The notes under the pieces: generated by a model
Told to the model about the DNA's origin: nothing
The model's database searches: none
What the model saw: only the letters and a program-made list of their open reading frames with translations
Translations under genes and position numbers: made by a program
Source: Bacteroidales bacterium UBA3868
GTDB taxonomy: Bacteria > Bacteroidota > Bacteroidia > Bacteroidales > WCHB1-69
Length of the DNA stretch: 63,326 bases
Direction of reading: 5' to 3'
Assembly (NCBI GenBank): GCA_002392325.1
Contig: DGGS01000018.1
Coordinates: 1-63,326, forward strand
In this document: positions 44,227 to 53,588 of the stretch, piece after piece
How the letters are laid out: each line of letters starts with the position of its first letter
How positions within the stretch are numbered: position 1 is the stretch's first letter

Positions 44227-44919
44227 ATGAAAAAAGTTTTTACCCTTGTTTTAACAGTTTTTGCTGTTTTCGCACTGAATGCACAAAACGCTAAAATTAT
44301 TCTTGAAGCCCATAATGTTTGGCAAGATGGCACTGGATACCAATTGTTGCTTGACGCTGACAATGCCGCTTATACAAGCAACTATGGTCCTAACTGCGGT
44401 TCTGCCTACACGGGTTGGGAGTACATGATTCCTGCTAACGCTTCCGCCAATGACGCAACCGCTGTTGCTGACGGTGCTGAAGCCATTCTGATTCCTGCTG
44501 GTACCTATTCTTACCTGATTTTGAATCCTAGCTGCGCTGGAGATGGTACCAATTACATTGCTTCCAACCAAATTGATCCTGCCAACACCACGGACTATGT
44601 TTTCGAAGCCAACAAAACTTATCATTTCACAGCAGCCATGGGCCCCAACGGTAATAATGACGCTATTACCATTGTTGTTAGCGATGGTCTCGTAGGTATT
44701 GAAGAAGTGGAAAACACCACTTTCACCATCTATCCTAACCCTGCCACCACTTCCATTAAGGTTACTGGCGAAGGCAATGCCGTTATCTCCAACATCCTTG
44801 GTCAAACCGTTAAATCCGCTTCTGTAAACGGTGTTGCTGAAATCTCTGTCAGCGAACTCGAAAGCGGTGTCTATTTCATCAACATGAATGGTGCTACCAA
44901 GAAATTCATCAAGAAGTAA
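44227..44919 (+). CDS. Standalone DUF2436 (gingipain/hemagglutinin-type) module with T9SS sorting domain
   Basis: This 230-residue secreted protein has a signal peptide (1-19, cleavage after LNAQ). Residues 23-155 resemble the DUF2436 modules of Porphyromonas RgpA, Kgp and HagA: ILEAHNVWQDGTGYQLLLDAD, IPANASAND, AILIPAGTYSYLILNP, TDYVFEANKTYHFTAAMGPNGNNDAITIVVSDG. A type A T9SS sorting domain follows (IYPNPATTSIKVTGEGNAVI ... FINMNGATKKFIKK). In Porphyromonas these modules are internal parts of very large proteins; here the module is the whole protein. It has its own promoter and a terminator right after it. A surface adhesin or heme/protein-binding role is inferred. Confidence 0.85.
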   Translation: MKKVFTLVLTVFAVFALNAQNAKIILEAHNVWQDGTGYQLLLDADNAAYTSNYGPNCGSAYTGWEYMIPANASANDATAVADGAEAILIPAGTYSYLILNPSCAGDGTNYIASNQIDPANTTDYVFEANKTYHFTAAMGPNGNNDAITIVVSDGLVGIEEVENTTFTIYPNPATTSIKVTGEGNAVISNILGQTVKSASVNGVAEISVSELESGVYFINMNGATKKFIKK

Positions 44920-44940
44920 TTCTTTAACACAAACTTATAG

Positions 44941-44971
44941 AAAGGCGCTTCTTTACGAGGCGCCTTTTTTT
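44941..44971 (+). terminator. Intrinsic terminator after the DUF2436 gene
   Basis: AAGGCGC ... GCGCCTT hairpin followed by seven T. The miaB -7 box begins within a few bases of the T-run. Confidence 0.8.
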
Positions 44972-44972
44972 G

Positions 44973-44980
44973 TACTTTTG
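44973..44980 (+). promoter_or_regulatory. -7 promoter box for miaB (leaderless candidate)
   Basis: TACTTTTG lies only five bases before the miaB ATG at 44986, so transcription probably begins at or next to the start codon. Confidence 0.65.
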
Positions 44981-44985
44981 CCGCC

Positions 44986-46281
44986 ATGAAAAAACTCTAT
45001 ATCGAAACCTACGGCTGCCAGATGAACTTCGCCGATAGCGAGGTGGTGGCAGCCATTCTAAAAGACCAATATACCTTGACACAAGATGTGCAGGAAGCCG
45101 ATCTCATCCTCATCAACACCTGCTCCATCCGCGACAAGGCCGAGCAACGTATTCATAAGCGGCTTCATGAACTGGAGGCACTGAAGAAAAAACACCGCTC
45201 GCTGCAAGTGGGCCTGCTGGGCTGCATGGCTGAACGCATGAAAGAGGAACTGTTTGAAACAGAACCCATTCTGAACTTTATTGCCGGACCGGACTCTTAC
45301 CGTAACTTGCCCCAACTCATCGAAAACTCCGCAGCGGGTGAGACTCAATTTAATGTAATTCTTTCTGAGGAAGAAACTTACGACAACATTATGCCCGTGC
45401 GCTACGACCTCAACGGCGTGTCGGCCTTCGTGTCTATTATGCGCGGATGCAACAACTTTTGCACCTATTGTGTAGTGCCCTATACCCGTGGACGCGAACG
45501 CAGCCGCAGCCCTCAAACCATCCTCCATGAGGTGGAACAATTGCTCAAAGACGGCTATAAAGAGGTGACTCTGCTTGGACAAAATGTGAATTCATACCAG
45601 TGGGAGAATATGACATTCGCCAAATTGATGGCCACCGTGGCGGAAATATCGCCTGAACTACGCGTGCGCTTCGCCACCTCACACCCGAAAGACATCTCCG
45701 ATGAACTTTTGGAGACCATCGCACGCTATGACAATATATGCAAATACATACACCTGCCGGTACAGTCGGGCAGTAATGCGGTGCTCAAGCGTATGAACCG
45801 CGTCTATACCCGCGAATACTACTTGGACCGAGTGTGCAAAATCAAAGAACTGATGCCTGAGTGCGCCATCTCCACGGACATCATTGCCGGTTTCTGCGGC
45901 GAAACGGAGGAAGACCACCAGCAAACCCTTTCCATCATGCGCGAAGTGGGTTACGAATACGCCTATATGTTCAAATATTCCGAAAGAGGCGGCACCATGT
46001 CGGCCAAACGCTTCCAAGATGACATTCCCGACGAGGAAAAAACACGCCGTTTGGAAGAAATCATCGCACTTCAGGGCGAACTCTCCTTGGAAAGCAACAA
46101 ACGCGATATCGGCAAGACCTTCCAAGTGCTGATTGAAGGCTCTTCCAAACGCTCCGCCGACCAACTTTATGGCCGTAACAGTCAGAATAAAGTCATCATT
46201 TTCCCGAGAGGCAATCACAAAATCGGCGACTATATTGATGTGACCGTTAAAGACTGCACTGCCGCTACGCTGTTTGCATAA
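44986..46281 (+). CDS. miaB: tRNA-2-methylthio-N6-dimethylallyladenosine synthase
   Basis: A 431-residue radical-SAM methylthiotransferase that adds a methylthio group to i6A37 of tRNA. The N-terminal domain holds the second cluster (Cys11 in YGCQMN, Cys46 in NTCSIRD, Cys80 in LGCMAE). The radical-SAM cluster is CNNFCTYC (Cys155/159/162). The C-terminal TRAM domain begins near residue 365 (GKTFQVLIEGSSKRS). Length is normal. mutS2 follows 14 bases later without its own promoter, so they form one unit. The mRNA is probably leaderless. Confidence 0.97.
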   Translation: MKKLYIETYGCQMNFADSEVVAAILKDQYTLTQDVQEADLILINTCSIRDKAEQRIHKRLHELEALKKKHRSLQVGLLGCMAERMKEELFETEPILNFIAGPDSYRNLPQLIENSAAGETQFNVILSEEETYDNIMPVRYDLNGVSAFVSIMRGCNNFCTYCVVPYTRGRERSRSPQTILHEVEQLLKDGYKEVTLLGQNVNSYQWENMTFAKLMATVAEISPELRVRFATSHPKDISDELLETIARYDNICKYIHLPVQSGSNAVLKRMNRVYTREYYLDRVCKIKELMPECAISTDIIAGFCGETEEDHQQTLSIMREVGYEYAYMFKYSERGGTMSAKRFQDDIPDEEKTRRLEEIIALQGELSLESNKRDIGKTFQVLIEGSSKRSADQLYGRNSQNKVIIFPRGNHKIGDYIDVTVKDCTAATLFA

Positions 46282-46295
46282 AACACTAAGAATCT

Positions 46296-48761
46296 ATGCT
46301 TTACCCCGATAATTTTGAAGAGAAAATAGGGTTCGACACCATACGCCAACTGCTGCGCGGACGGTGCCTCTGTCCCATGGGACAAAACTATGTGGACGCT
46401 ATTGCCATGATGTCGGACCTGGACAACATAAATCCCGAACTGGAGCGTGTGGAAGAGATGCGGCAACTGTTGTTGTTTGACGATCCTTTTCCCGCACAAG
46501 ACTACTACGACCTGCGCGCTGAATTGAAACGCCTGCAGGTGGACGGCACTTACATTGAACTGGAGGAACTGGCCCAACTGCGCGGCTTTATCGTCACCAT
46601 GACGAACATTTTCGTCTATTTGCGTTCGCGTCAACAAGACAAAAAATATCCCTATTTGTGGGATATCTGCGAAGAGATGCCCATCCAGCGCGACCTGTTG
46701 AACGCTATCAACCGTATTTTGGACGACAAAGGGCAATTGCGCGACAATGCTTCTGACGAACTGAGCCGCATCAAAGGCGAAATCAACCGTATTTCCAACA
46801 GTGCCGATCGACAGATTCGCAAAATCCTGAATGCTGCCAAACAAGACGGTTTGGTGAAAGAGGATGCCGAGATGACCATCCGTAACGGACGACTCTGTAT
46901 TCCCATCGCGGCCCAATACAAGCGCCGCCTCAAAGGATTCATCCACGATGAATCCGCAACTGGACAAACCGTGTTCATCGAACCAACAGAAGTTTTTGAT
47001 GCCAACAACGAATTGAAAGACCTGCAAAATGCAGCAAGTCGAGAAATGGTGCGCATTTTGACGGAGTTGTCGAACAATATTCGTTCTATAATTCCGGAAC
47101 TGCTGGAAGCACAGCATATTATGGGTCGTTACGATTTCCTGCGCGCCAAAGCGCTGTTCGCCATTGACATCAATGCTGCTCTGCCGCACATTCACAACCG
47201 CCAACTTATTGAATGGCAACAAGCCGTACACCCGCTACTTTACCTCACGCTAAAGAAATCAGGCAAAAAGGTGATTCCTTTGGATATGAAACTGATCGAT
47301 GGTCAGCGTATTCTATTGATTTCAGGGCCCAATGCCGGCGGAAAATCCGTGTGTCTGAAATGCGTAGGACTGCTCCAATACATGATGCAGTGCGGATTGC
47401 TGGTTTCCATGCAAAGCACCTCAGACATGGGCATCTTCGACAGTATCTTTATAGACATTGGAGATGAACAATCCATTGAAAATGACCTCAGCACATACAG
47501 TTCGCATCTTTCCAACCTAAAGATGATGGACGACCATCTCAACAGCAAATCGTTATTTTTGATTGACGAGTTCGGGTCGGGTACGGAACCCACACTGGGC
47601 GGTGCGTTGGCCGAAGCCATTTTGGAAAGTTTTTACGAACACAAAGCTTTCGGCATCATCACCACGCACTACGGGAATCTGAAGATGTTTCCCGACACGC
47701 ACCCCGAAGCGGAAAACGGGGCCATGCTGTACGACACGCAGGCACTTCAACCACTGTACAAACTCAAAATCGGCAAGCCGGGAAGTTCTTTCACTTACGA
47801 GATTGCCCGACATATAGGACTAAATCCTCATATTATAGAAAGCGCTATCGCCAAATCGGGAACCGCGCAAATTGACTATGAGCGCAAACTGGAAGAGATT
47901 GAAATTGCGCAAATGGAAACGGAAAAAACGCTGAAACAAGTGCGCGCCGCCGATGACCAACTGGCCGAGATGATCGATGAATATTCGGAAAAATTCTCCG
48001 AATTGGACAAACAACGAAAAGACATCATCCAGAAAGCCAAAAACCAGGCCAACATGATTGTGGAGAGTGCCAACAAGGTCATTGAGAAAACCATCCGCGA
48101 CATCAAGGAGGCCAAGGCTGATGCCGTGAAGACCAAAAAGGCGCGTGAAAATGTCACCAAACTGAAAGAAGAACTCAAAGGAGAAATTGAATCCATTGAA
48201 AAAGAAGAGAGTTTGAAACCCATTGTACCGGTGAAGCGCAGTGCTCCGAAACCCAAGAAAGTGGAAGAAAAACCGGAAGACAACATCATCCGCGTGGGCG
48301 ACAGTGTCTTCATGGCCGACATGCAAGTAACGGGCGAGGTGACTGCCATCAGCGGCAACGATGCCACCATTGCGTTCAACTCCATATCCTTCAAGACGGA
48401 TGTGCGCAAGTTGGCGAAAATCAGCAAACGGGAGGCGCGTGAGGTGCGTCGGGGCGGGGTGGTTCATTACAACGAAGGTACCTTGGGCGATGCCATAAAC
48501 AAGAAGTTGGCGGAATTTGACGCCACCTTGGACGTGCGCGGGCAGCGCGCGGACGAACTCATCGCCAACCTCGAGGAATACCTTGACGAAGCCGCCCTGC
48601 TGAGCATCCGCTTCGTGCGCATCCTGCACGGCAAAGGCAATGGTATCCTCCGCCAAATCACCCGCCAGGAACTGGCCAAGCGCAAAGATGTGGAGGCCTT
48701 TCAGGACGAAGCCCTGGAAATGGGCGGCAGCGGAATCACTGTGGTTAAAATGCGGATATAG
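46296..48761 (+). CDS. mutS2: MutS2 (endonuclease/ribosome-rescue MutS homologue)
   Basis: An 821-residue MutS2. Core and clamp helices precede the ATPase domain with Walker A GPNAGGKSV (about residue 347) and IDEFGSGTEPTLGG. A long coiled coil (about residues 515-640, rich in Glu and Lys) separates it from the C-terminal Smr domain (LDVRGQRADELIANLEEYLDEA, LHGKGNGILR), the nuclease module. The MutS mismatch-reading domain I is absent, as expected. MutS2 has been linked to recombination suppression and to collided-ribosome rescue. It is co-transcribed with miaB. Confidence 0.96.
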   Translation: MLYPDNFEEKIGFDTIRQLLRGRCLCPMGQNYVDAIAMMSDLDNINPELERVEEMRQLLLFDDPFPAQDYYDLRAELKRLQVDGTYIELEELAQLRGFIVTMTNIFVYLRSRQQDKKYPYLWDICEEMPIQRDLLNAINRILDDKGQLRDNASDELSRIKGEINRISNSADRQIRKILNAAKQDGLVKEDAEMTIRNGRLCIPIAAQYKRRLKGFIHDESATGQTVFIEPTEVFDANNELKDLQNAASREMVRILTELSNNIRSIIPELLEAQHIMGRYDFLRAKALFAIDINAALPHIHNRQLIEWQQAVHPLLYLTLKKSGKKVIPLDMKLIDGQRILLISGPNAGGKSVCLKCVGLLQYMMQCGLLVSMQSTSDMGIFDSIFIDIGDEQSIENDLSTYSSHLSNLKMMDDHLNSKSLFLIDEFGSGTEPTLGGALAEAILESFYEHKAFGIITTHYGNLKMFPDTHPEAENGAMLYDTQALQPLYKLKIGKPGSSFTYEIARHIGLNPHIIESAIAKSGTAQIDYERKLEEIEIAQMETEKTLKQVRAADDQLAEMIDEYSEKFSELDKQRKDIIQKAKNQANMIVESANKVIEKTIRDIKEAKADAVKTKKARENVTKLKEELKGEIESIEKEESLKPIVPVKRSAPKPKKVEEKPEDNIIRVGDSVFMADMQVTGEVTAISGNDATIAFNSISFKTDVRKLAKISKREAREVRRGGVVHYNEGTLGDAINKKLAEFDATLDVRGQRADELIANLEEYLDEAALLSIRFVRILHGKGNGILRQITRQELAKRKDVEAFQDEALEMGGSGITVVKMRI

Positions 48762-48803
48762 AACGCATAATATTTAACCTTGATTGATATTTTCTGTCCC
48801 TTA

Positions 48804-48824
48804 TTCACTGTTCACTATTCACTA
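48804..48824. repeat. Three 7-bp repeats upstream of the S41 peptidase promoter
   Basis: TTCACTG, TTCACTA, TTCACTA in direct succession, ending seven bases before the -7 box of the S41 gene. Confidence 0.7.
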
Positions 48825-48831
48825 ATTTTTG

Positions 48832-48839
48832 TACCTTTG
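48832..48839 (+). promoter_or_regulatory. -7 promoter box for the S41 peptidase-dnaG unit
   Basis: TACCTTTG preceded by TTTTTG, 25 bases before the ATG at 48865; the in-frame TTG at 48829 overlaps this box and is rejected as a start. Confidence 0.65.
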
Positions 48840-48864
48840 CGGCCCTAAAAAAACACACACCGTG

Positions 48865-50658
48865 ATGAAAAAGAATATTCTTTGCACTTTTTTGCTTTGT
48901 ATTGGTTGCTTGACTATTGTTTTTGCCCAGAATCCGAACAAAAACTACCAGCCCAACAAGACTAAAATGGACCAACTCATCAACTCCATCAACATGATGT
49001 ATGTGGACTCCATTGATTTTGATCCGCTGATGGACAAGGCCATCGTGGCCATGCTGAAGGAGTTGGACCCGCACACCGCTTACATTCCCAAAAAAGATGT
49101 GCAAGCCATGAACGAACCCCTTATCGGTTCTTTCGACGGCATCGGCGTGACATTCCAACTGATTAAGGACACCATCAATGTGATGGAAGTCATCATAAAC
49201 GGCCCTTCCGAAAAGGTGGGACTGCTGGCAGGCGACAAGATTGTAAAGGTGGATGACACCATCGCCTACGGTGAAAAAATCTCCAACGACTGGGTGCGCA
49301 AGCATTTGCGTGGGGCTAAAGGTTCCAAGGTGAAAGTCTCCATCAAGCGCGGACACAATCCCGAACTGCTCGATTTTGTCATCACGCGCGGCGCCATCCC
49401 GATGCACAGCATCAATGTCTCCTTCATGGCTGACGAAACTACCGGCTACATCAAGTTGGAACGCTTCGCCGCCACCTCCACCAACGAGCTGACCTCAGCC
49501 ATCAAAAAACTGAAAGACCAAGGCATGCAAGACCTCATCCTGGACCTCCGGGGCAACGGCGGCGGCTATCTCAATGTGGCCTTCGAAATCTGTGACCAGT
49601 TCATCTCCGGCAAGAGAATCATCGTTTATACAGACAACTTCCGCAAAACCGGCGAGAAGTTCTATTCCGAGAAGAACGGACTTTTTGAGGAAGGCAAACT
49701 CATTGTTTTGGTGGACGAGAACTCCGCCTCCGCCTCCGAAATCACCTCCGGTTGCGTGCAAGACTGGGACCGTGGCTTGGTTATTGGCCGCAGGACCTTT
49801 GGTAAAGGATTGGTACAAAAACCGTTAACCTTTATTGACCAATCCCAAGTGCGCCTCACCATCTCCCATTATTACACACCTACGGGCCGTTGCATCCAAA
49901 AACCCTACGATGACGGTTTGGACAGCTATTTCAAAGATTTGCAAAAGCGAGCCAACCGCGGAGAACTCTACACCGCCGACAGCATCCAATTCCCGGATTC
50001 ATTGAAATACAAAACCCCGCACGGACGCACCGTGTATGGCGGCGGCGGTATCATGCCCGACATTTTTGTTCCGCTGGACACCACCAAATATTCCACCCTC
50101 TACAATGAAATCGTGCGCAAGGGCGTGTTCGGCAGCTTCGTGGCTGACTATATGGACAAGAACCGCGAACCGCTCAAAAAACGATATCCCACTTTTGAAG
50201 CGTTTAAAGACAACTATGTCATCACGGACGCTTTCTATAACGAATTTATGCAATATGCTAAAAAAGAAGGTGTTAGCGATAGCGCTTCCTTTAAATTCTC
50301 CAATTACGCCAATGCTTTCATCAAAGAGAATACCGCAAAACTGGATTCTTTGTTCACTTCTACCAACAGCATAGACCAACACATGCTGGACACGATGTTC
50401 ACCAATTATGTGAACAAGAACTATGCGGAGGCTATGCGTTTGCGCAATGAGGAGCATGTGAGCGAATACATCAAAGAGTATCTCAAATATGAAATCGCCC
50501 GCAGCTTGTACGGTTTCGGCGACGCATACCGCATCTTCCTCGAAAGCGATGACACCTATCAGAAAGCGTTGGAGGTGATGCACAACAAGAAAATCTTCAA
50601 AAAATTCAAAGTTTATTCCGGAAAGGGAAATTCTGACAAAGACAAAGACAACGATTGA
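48865..50658 (+). CDS. S41 C-terminal processing peptidase with PDZ domain
   Basis: A 597-residue exported peptidase (signal peptide 1-21, cleavage after VFAQ). An N-terminal helical domain is followed by a PDZ domain (about residues 88-170: GSFDGIGVTFQLIKDTINVMEVI ... GLLAGDKIVKVDD) and the S41 catalytic core: ILDLRGNGGGYL, then the Ser in NSASASEI (about Ser289) and the Lys in FGKGLVQ (about Lys314). The C-terminal 180 residues are helical. It would trim or degrade periplasmic proteins. Its TGA overlaps the dnaG ATG (TGATG), an unusual pairing of an envelope protease with the primase. Confidence 0.94.
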   Translation: MKKNILCTFLLCIGCLTIVFAQNPNKNYQPNKTKMDQLINSINMMYVDSIDFDPLMDKAIVAMLKELDPHTAYIPKKDVQAMNEPLIGSFDGIGVTFQLIKDTINVMEVIINGPSEKVGLLAGDKIVKVDDTIAYGEKISNDWVRKHLRGAKGSKVKVSIKRGHNPELLDFVITRGAIPMHSINVSFMADETTGYIKLERFAATSTNELTSAIKKLKDQGMQDLILDLRGNGGGYLNVAFEICDQFISGKRIIVYTDNFRKTGEKFYSEKNGLFEEGKLIVLVDENSASASEITSGCVQDWDRGLVIGRRTFGKGLVQKPLTFIDQSQVRLTISHYYTPTGRCIQKPYDDGLDSYFKDLQKRANRGELYTADSIQFPDSLKYKTPHGRTVYGGGGIMPDIFVPLDTTKYSTLYNEIVRKGVFGSFVADYMDKNREPLKKRYPTFEAFKDNYVITDAFYNEFMQYAKKEGVSDSASFKFSNYANAFIKENTAKLDSLFTSTNSIDQHMLDTMFTNYVNKNYAEAMRLRNEEHVSEYIKEYLKYEIARSLYGFGDAYRIFLESDDTYQKALEVMHNKKIFKKFKVYSGKGNSDKDKDND

Positions 50659-52628
50659 TGATTTCCAAAAAAACCATAGACGAAATCAACTTCGCGGCCA
50701 AGATTGAGGAGGTCGTGGGTGACTTTGTTCCGCTGAAACGGCAGGGGCAAGGTTATGTGGGCGTATGCCCGTTCCACGACGACCGCAATCCCTCCATGCA
50801 TGTGAATCCGCGTCTGGGCATCTACAAATGCTTTGTATGCGATGCCAAAGGCGGTGCCGTCACCTTTTTGATGGAACATGCCAAGATGACTTATCCGGAG
50901 GCGTTGGAGTATTTAGCCAACAAATACAGCATCACCATTGAGTACGACCGGGTTGAAACACCGGAAGAAAAGGAGCTCCGGAGCGAGAAGGAGAGTCTTT
51001 ATCTGGTCAATGAGTTTGCGGAAAAGTGGTTCATGGACCAGCTGCGCAACGGTGAGGAAGGCAAGCTGTTAGGTCTCTCTTACTTCAAGGAACGCGGGTT
51101 CATGGACGCTACTCTTGACAAGTTCAAATTGGGCTACTGCCCCGGCGGATGGGACACCTTCACCAAAGAGGCGATTAAAAAAGGATATAAAGAAGATTTT
51201 CTTCTGAAATTAGGACTGATTAAGAAATCGGAAAGTGGAAAGTTGTACGACGCTTATCGCGGCCGTGTCATCTTCCCCATCCACAACACCACGGGCAAGA
51301 CCATCGGTTTCGGAGGACGCGTGCTGAAAAAAGACGAGAAGACCGCCAAATATATCAATTCGCCCGAAAACGAAATCTACCATAAGAGCGACACGCTGTA
51401 CGATATTTACCTGGCCAAGAAAGCCATTCGTCAGAAGGACAACGTCTATCTGGTGGAAGGTTACACGGATGTGATTTCCATGTTCGAGGCTGGCATTGAG
51501 AATGTGGTGGCTTCATCAGGCACATCGCTCACCAACGAGCAGGTGAGGATTCTGGGCACGCAGACCCGCAATATCACCGTGTTGTACGACGGCGACCGCG
51601 CGGGTATCAAGGCCTCGCTGCGCGGCATTGACATGCTGTTGGAGAAAAATCTCAATGTAAAAGTGTGCTTGCTGCCTGACGGGGAAGATCCGGACTCGTT
51701 TGCCAAAAAACACAGAGACAGTGAGTTAGCGGATTATTTGGAGAAAAACTCCACCGATTTCCTCTTGTTCAAGGCCAATATTTTGTCGGAGGAAGCCGGT
51801 GACGACCCGCGCAAGCGCAGTGAAATGGTAAAGGAGATTGTGAAGAGCATCGCCAAGGTGCAGGACCGCATCGCGCAGACATTCTACATTAAGAAGTGCG
51901 CCACCCTTTTCGACTTGTCAGAAAAAACCTTGGGCGATGAGTTACGCTTTCTTACTTGGCAGGACAAGGTAAAGGGCGGCAAAAATGCTGCGGAAGCTCC
52001 GGAACTTGTCTCTCCTGTTGAGAAAAAAACGCCCGAAAGACCCGCTAAAAACGCTGATTTGCTCTATGAGGCGGAAAAAAATCTCATTATTCTCCTCCTC
52101 AAATACGGTCTATATGAGATTTTTGTGGAAGCTCCGGAAAATGGCGAACCCATCCCTGTCCGAGTTGACCAATATGTTTTTGATGAATTGTACAACGACG
52201 GCATTATCCTGCACGATTCCAACCTGTTGAAAATGTACGAGCACTATGCTGAAGTGGCGGAAATACTCTGTGATCAGGATGACATCAAGCGCACCTTTCT
52301 GCTTAGTGAAAACAAGGAAGAAAGCGCTTTCGCTTTGGAATATATTGGCAGCGAAGACCCCACTTACAGTCCGCAATGGGTCAAAAAGTACGAAATGTAC
52401 ACCAATTCTGTGCAAAACAGTCGCTCAACCTTGCAACAGGAAGTGGAAAACACCCTTCTTTCCCTCAAACTTCGCATTGCCGAACATGAAAAGGCATTTT
52501 TAGAAAAGGAACTTGCGGATAACAGTTATACGGAAGAAGAAAAATTGGGTATTATTCAAAAAATCGTGGCAACCGATAAAATCAGAAAAGAAATCGCAAA
52601 GCGTCTTAATATGACGATCAGCCGATAA
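50658..52628 (+). CDS. dnaG: DNA primase
   Basis: A 656-residue primase. The N-terminal CHC2 zinc-binding domain has CPFHDDRNPSMHVN and YKCFVCDAKG (Cys37, His40, Cys58, Cys61). The RNA-polymerase core and Toprim domain follow (YLVEGYTDVISMFEAG near residue 265, LYDGDRAGIKASLRG). The C-terminal part after about residue 460 would bind DnaB helicase. The start at 50658 (ATG) overlaps the S41 gene's TGA by one base. Length is slightly above average. A YitT-family gene follows 12 bases later. Confidence 0.97.
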   Translation: MISKKTIDEINFAAKIEEVVGDFVPLKRQGQGYVGVCPFHDDRNPSMHVNPRLGIYKCFVCDAKGGAVTFLMEHAKMTYPEALEYLANKYSITIEYDRVETPEEKELRSEKESLYLVNEFAEKWFMDQLRNGEEGKLLGLSYFKERGFMDATLDKFKLGYCPGGWDTFTKEAIKKGYKEDFLLKLGLIKKSESGKLYDAYRGRVIFPIHNTTGKTIGFGGRVLKKDEKTAKYINSPENEIYHKSDTLYDIYLAKKAIRQKDNVYLVEGYTDVISMFEAGIENVVASSGTSLTNEQVRILGTQTRNITVLYDGDRAGIKASLRGIDMLLEKNLNVKVCLLPDGEDPDSFAKKHRDSELADYLEKNSTDFLLFKANILSEEAGDDPRKRSEMVKEIVKSIAKVQDRIAQTFYIKKCATLFDLSEKTLGDELRFLTWQDKVKGGKNAAEAPELVSPVEKKTPERPAKNADLLYEAEKNLIILLLKYGLYEIFVEAPENGEPIPVRVDQYVFDELYNDGIILHDSNLLKMYEHYAEVAEILCDQDDIKRTFLLSENKEESAFALEYIGSEDPTYSPQWVKKYEMYTNSVQNSRSTLQQEVENTLLSLKLRIAEHEKAFLEKELADNSYTEEEKLGIIQKIVATDKIRKEIAKRLNMTISR

Positions 52629-52640
52629 AAAAAACAGAAT

Positions 52641-53576
52641 ATGAAACTCTTTAAGAAAATAGACTGGAAAAATATTGATTGGAAGAAAGTCCTCAAAGAC
52701 TATGGCCTGATAGTGTTGGGAACATTCATCATGTCCATTGGTTATGTGATATTTGTCTCTCCGTTGAAACTGGCTCCGGGCGGTGTGTACGGTATCGCCA
52801 TCATTCTGCACCATGTCTTCAATTTCCCGATTGGTTTGTCGGGTATCTGTCTGGACTTGCCACTTCTTCTGATCGGAACCTTATGGTTGGGTCCGAAATT
52901 CGGGGCCAAAACTCTGGTGGGTGTCATCACATTGCCGGCCTTCATCTCCATGTGGGAAGGCATATATGGATATGCCCCTCTGATTAGTTTGCCGGGCCAG
53001 CCCATGATCCCCGACCCGTCCGCCAACTTCATCATCGCGCTCTGCGGAGGCGTTATCATCGGTGTCGGATTGGGTTTGATTTTCAAAACCCGCGCCACCT
53101 CTGGTGGTTCTGACATTATCGCCATGATCATTGGCAAATATGTGAAACACATTCCGTTAGGAACCTTGTTGATTATGGTGGACTCCACTATCGTGTTGGC
53201 CGCCTTGGCCGCATTCAAAGACTGGACCATTCCATTGTACTCTTGGCTCATCATTTATGTGACGGGCATTGTGATGGACAAAGTAATTGCCGGTTTCCAC
53301 TCCAGCAAAGCTGTTTTGATTATTTCCGACAAGTACGAGGACATCCGTCTGCGCATTCTCGATGAACTGGAGCGCGGTGGCACATACCTTCATGGTGAGG
53401 GCATGTATAACTACAATGAGAAAAAAATCATATTCACGACCATTTCACGCAAAGAACTTCCTGTTCTCATCAATTTTGTACACGAAATCGATCCTAAAGC
53501 GTTTGTTACCATCGTAGATGCGTCGGAAACCCTTGGCGACGGTTTCACTTCACTGAAAGAAAAAGCACTCCAATAA
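52641..53576 (+). CDS. YitT-family membrane protein (DUF161/DUF2179)
   Basis: A 311-residue protein: a charged N-terminus (KKIDWKNIDWKKVLKDYG), five or six membrane segments between residues 20 and 210 containing the family features APGGVYGIAIILHHV and TSGGSDIIAMIIGKY, then a cytoplasmic DUF2179 domain (about 225-311: SSKAVLIISDKYEDIRLRILDELERGGTYLHGEGMY). Members are widespread, with no firmly established transport substrate. It lies between dnaG (12 bases) and a DUF59 gene (12 bases), so all belong to one unit from the S41 promoter. Confidence 0.9.
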   Translation: MKLFKKIDWKNIDWKKVLKDYGLIVLGTFIMSIGYVIFVSPLKLAPGGVYGIAIILHHVFNFPIGLSGICLDLPLLLIGTLWLGPKFGAKTLVGVITLPAFISMWEGIYGYAPLISLPGQPMIPDPSANFIIALCGGVIIGVGLGLIFKTRATSGGSDIIAMIIGKYVKHIPLGTLLIMVDSTIVLAALAAFKDWTIPLYSWLIIYVTGIVMDKVIAGFHSSKAVLIISDKYEDIRLRILDELERGGTYLHGEGMYNYNEKKIIFTTISRKELPVLINFVHEIDPKAFVTIVDASETLGDGFTSLKEKALQ

Positions 53577-53588
53577 TTATAATAGTTT

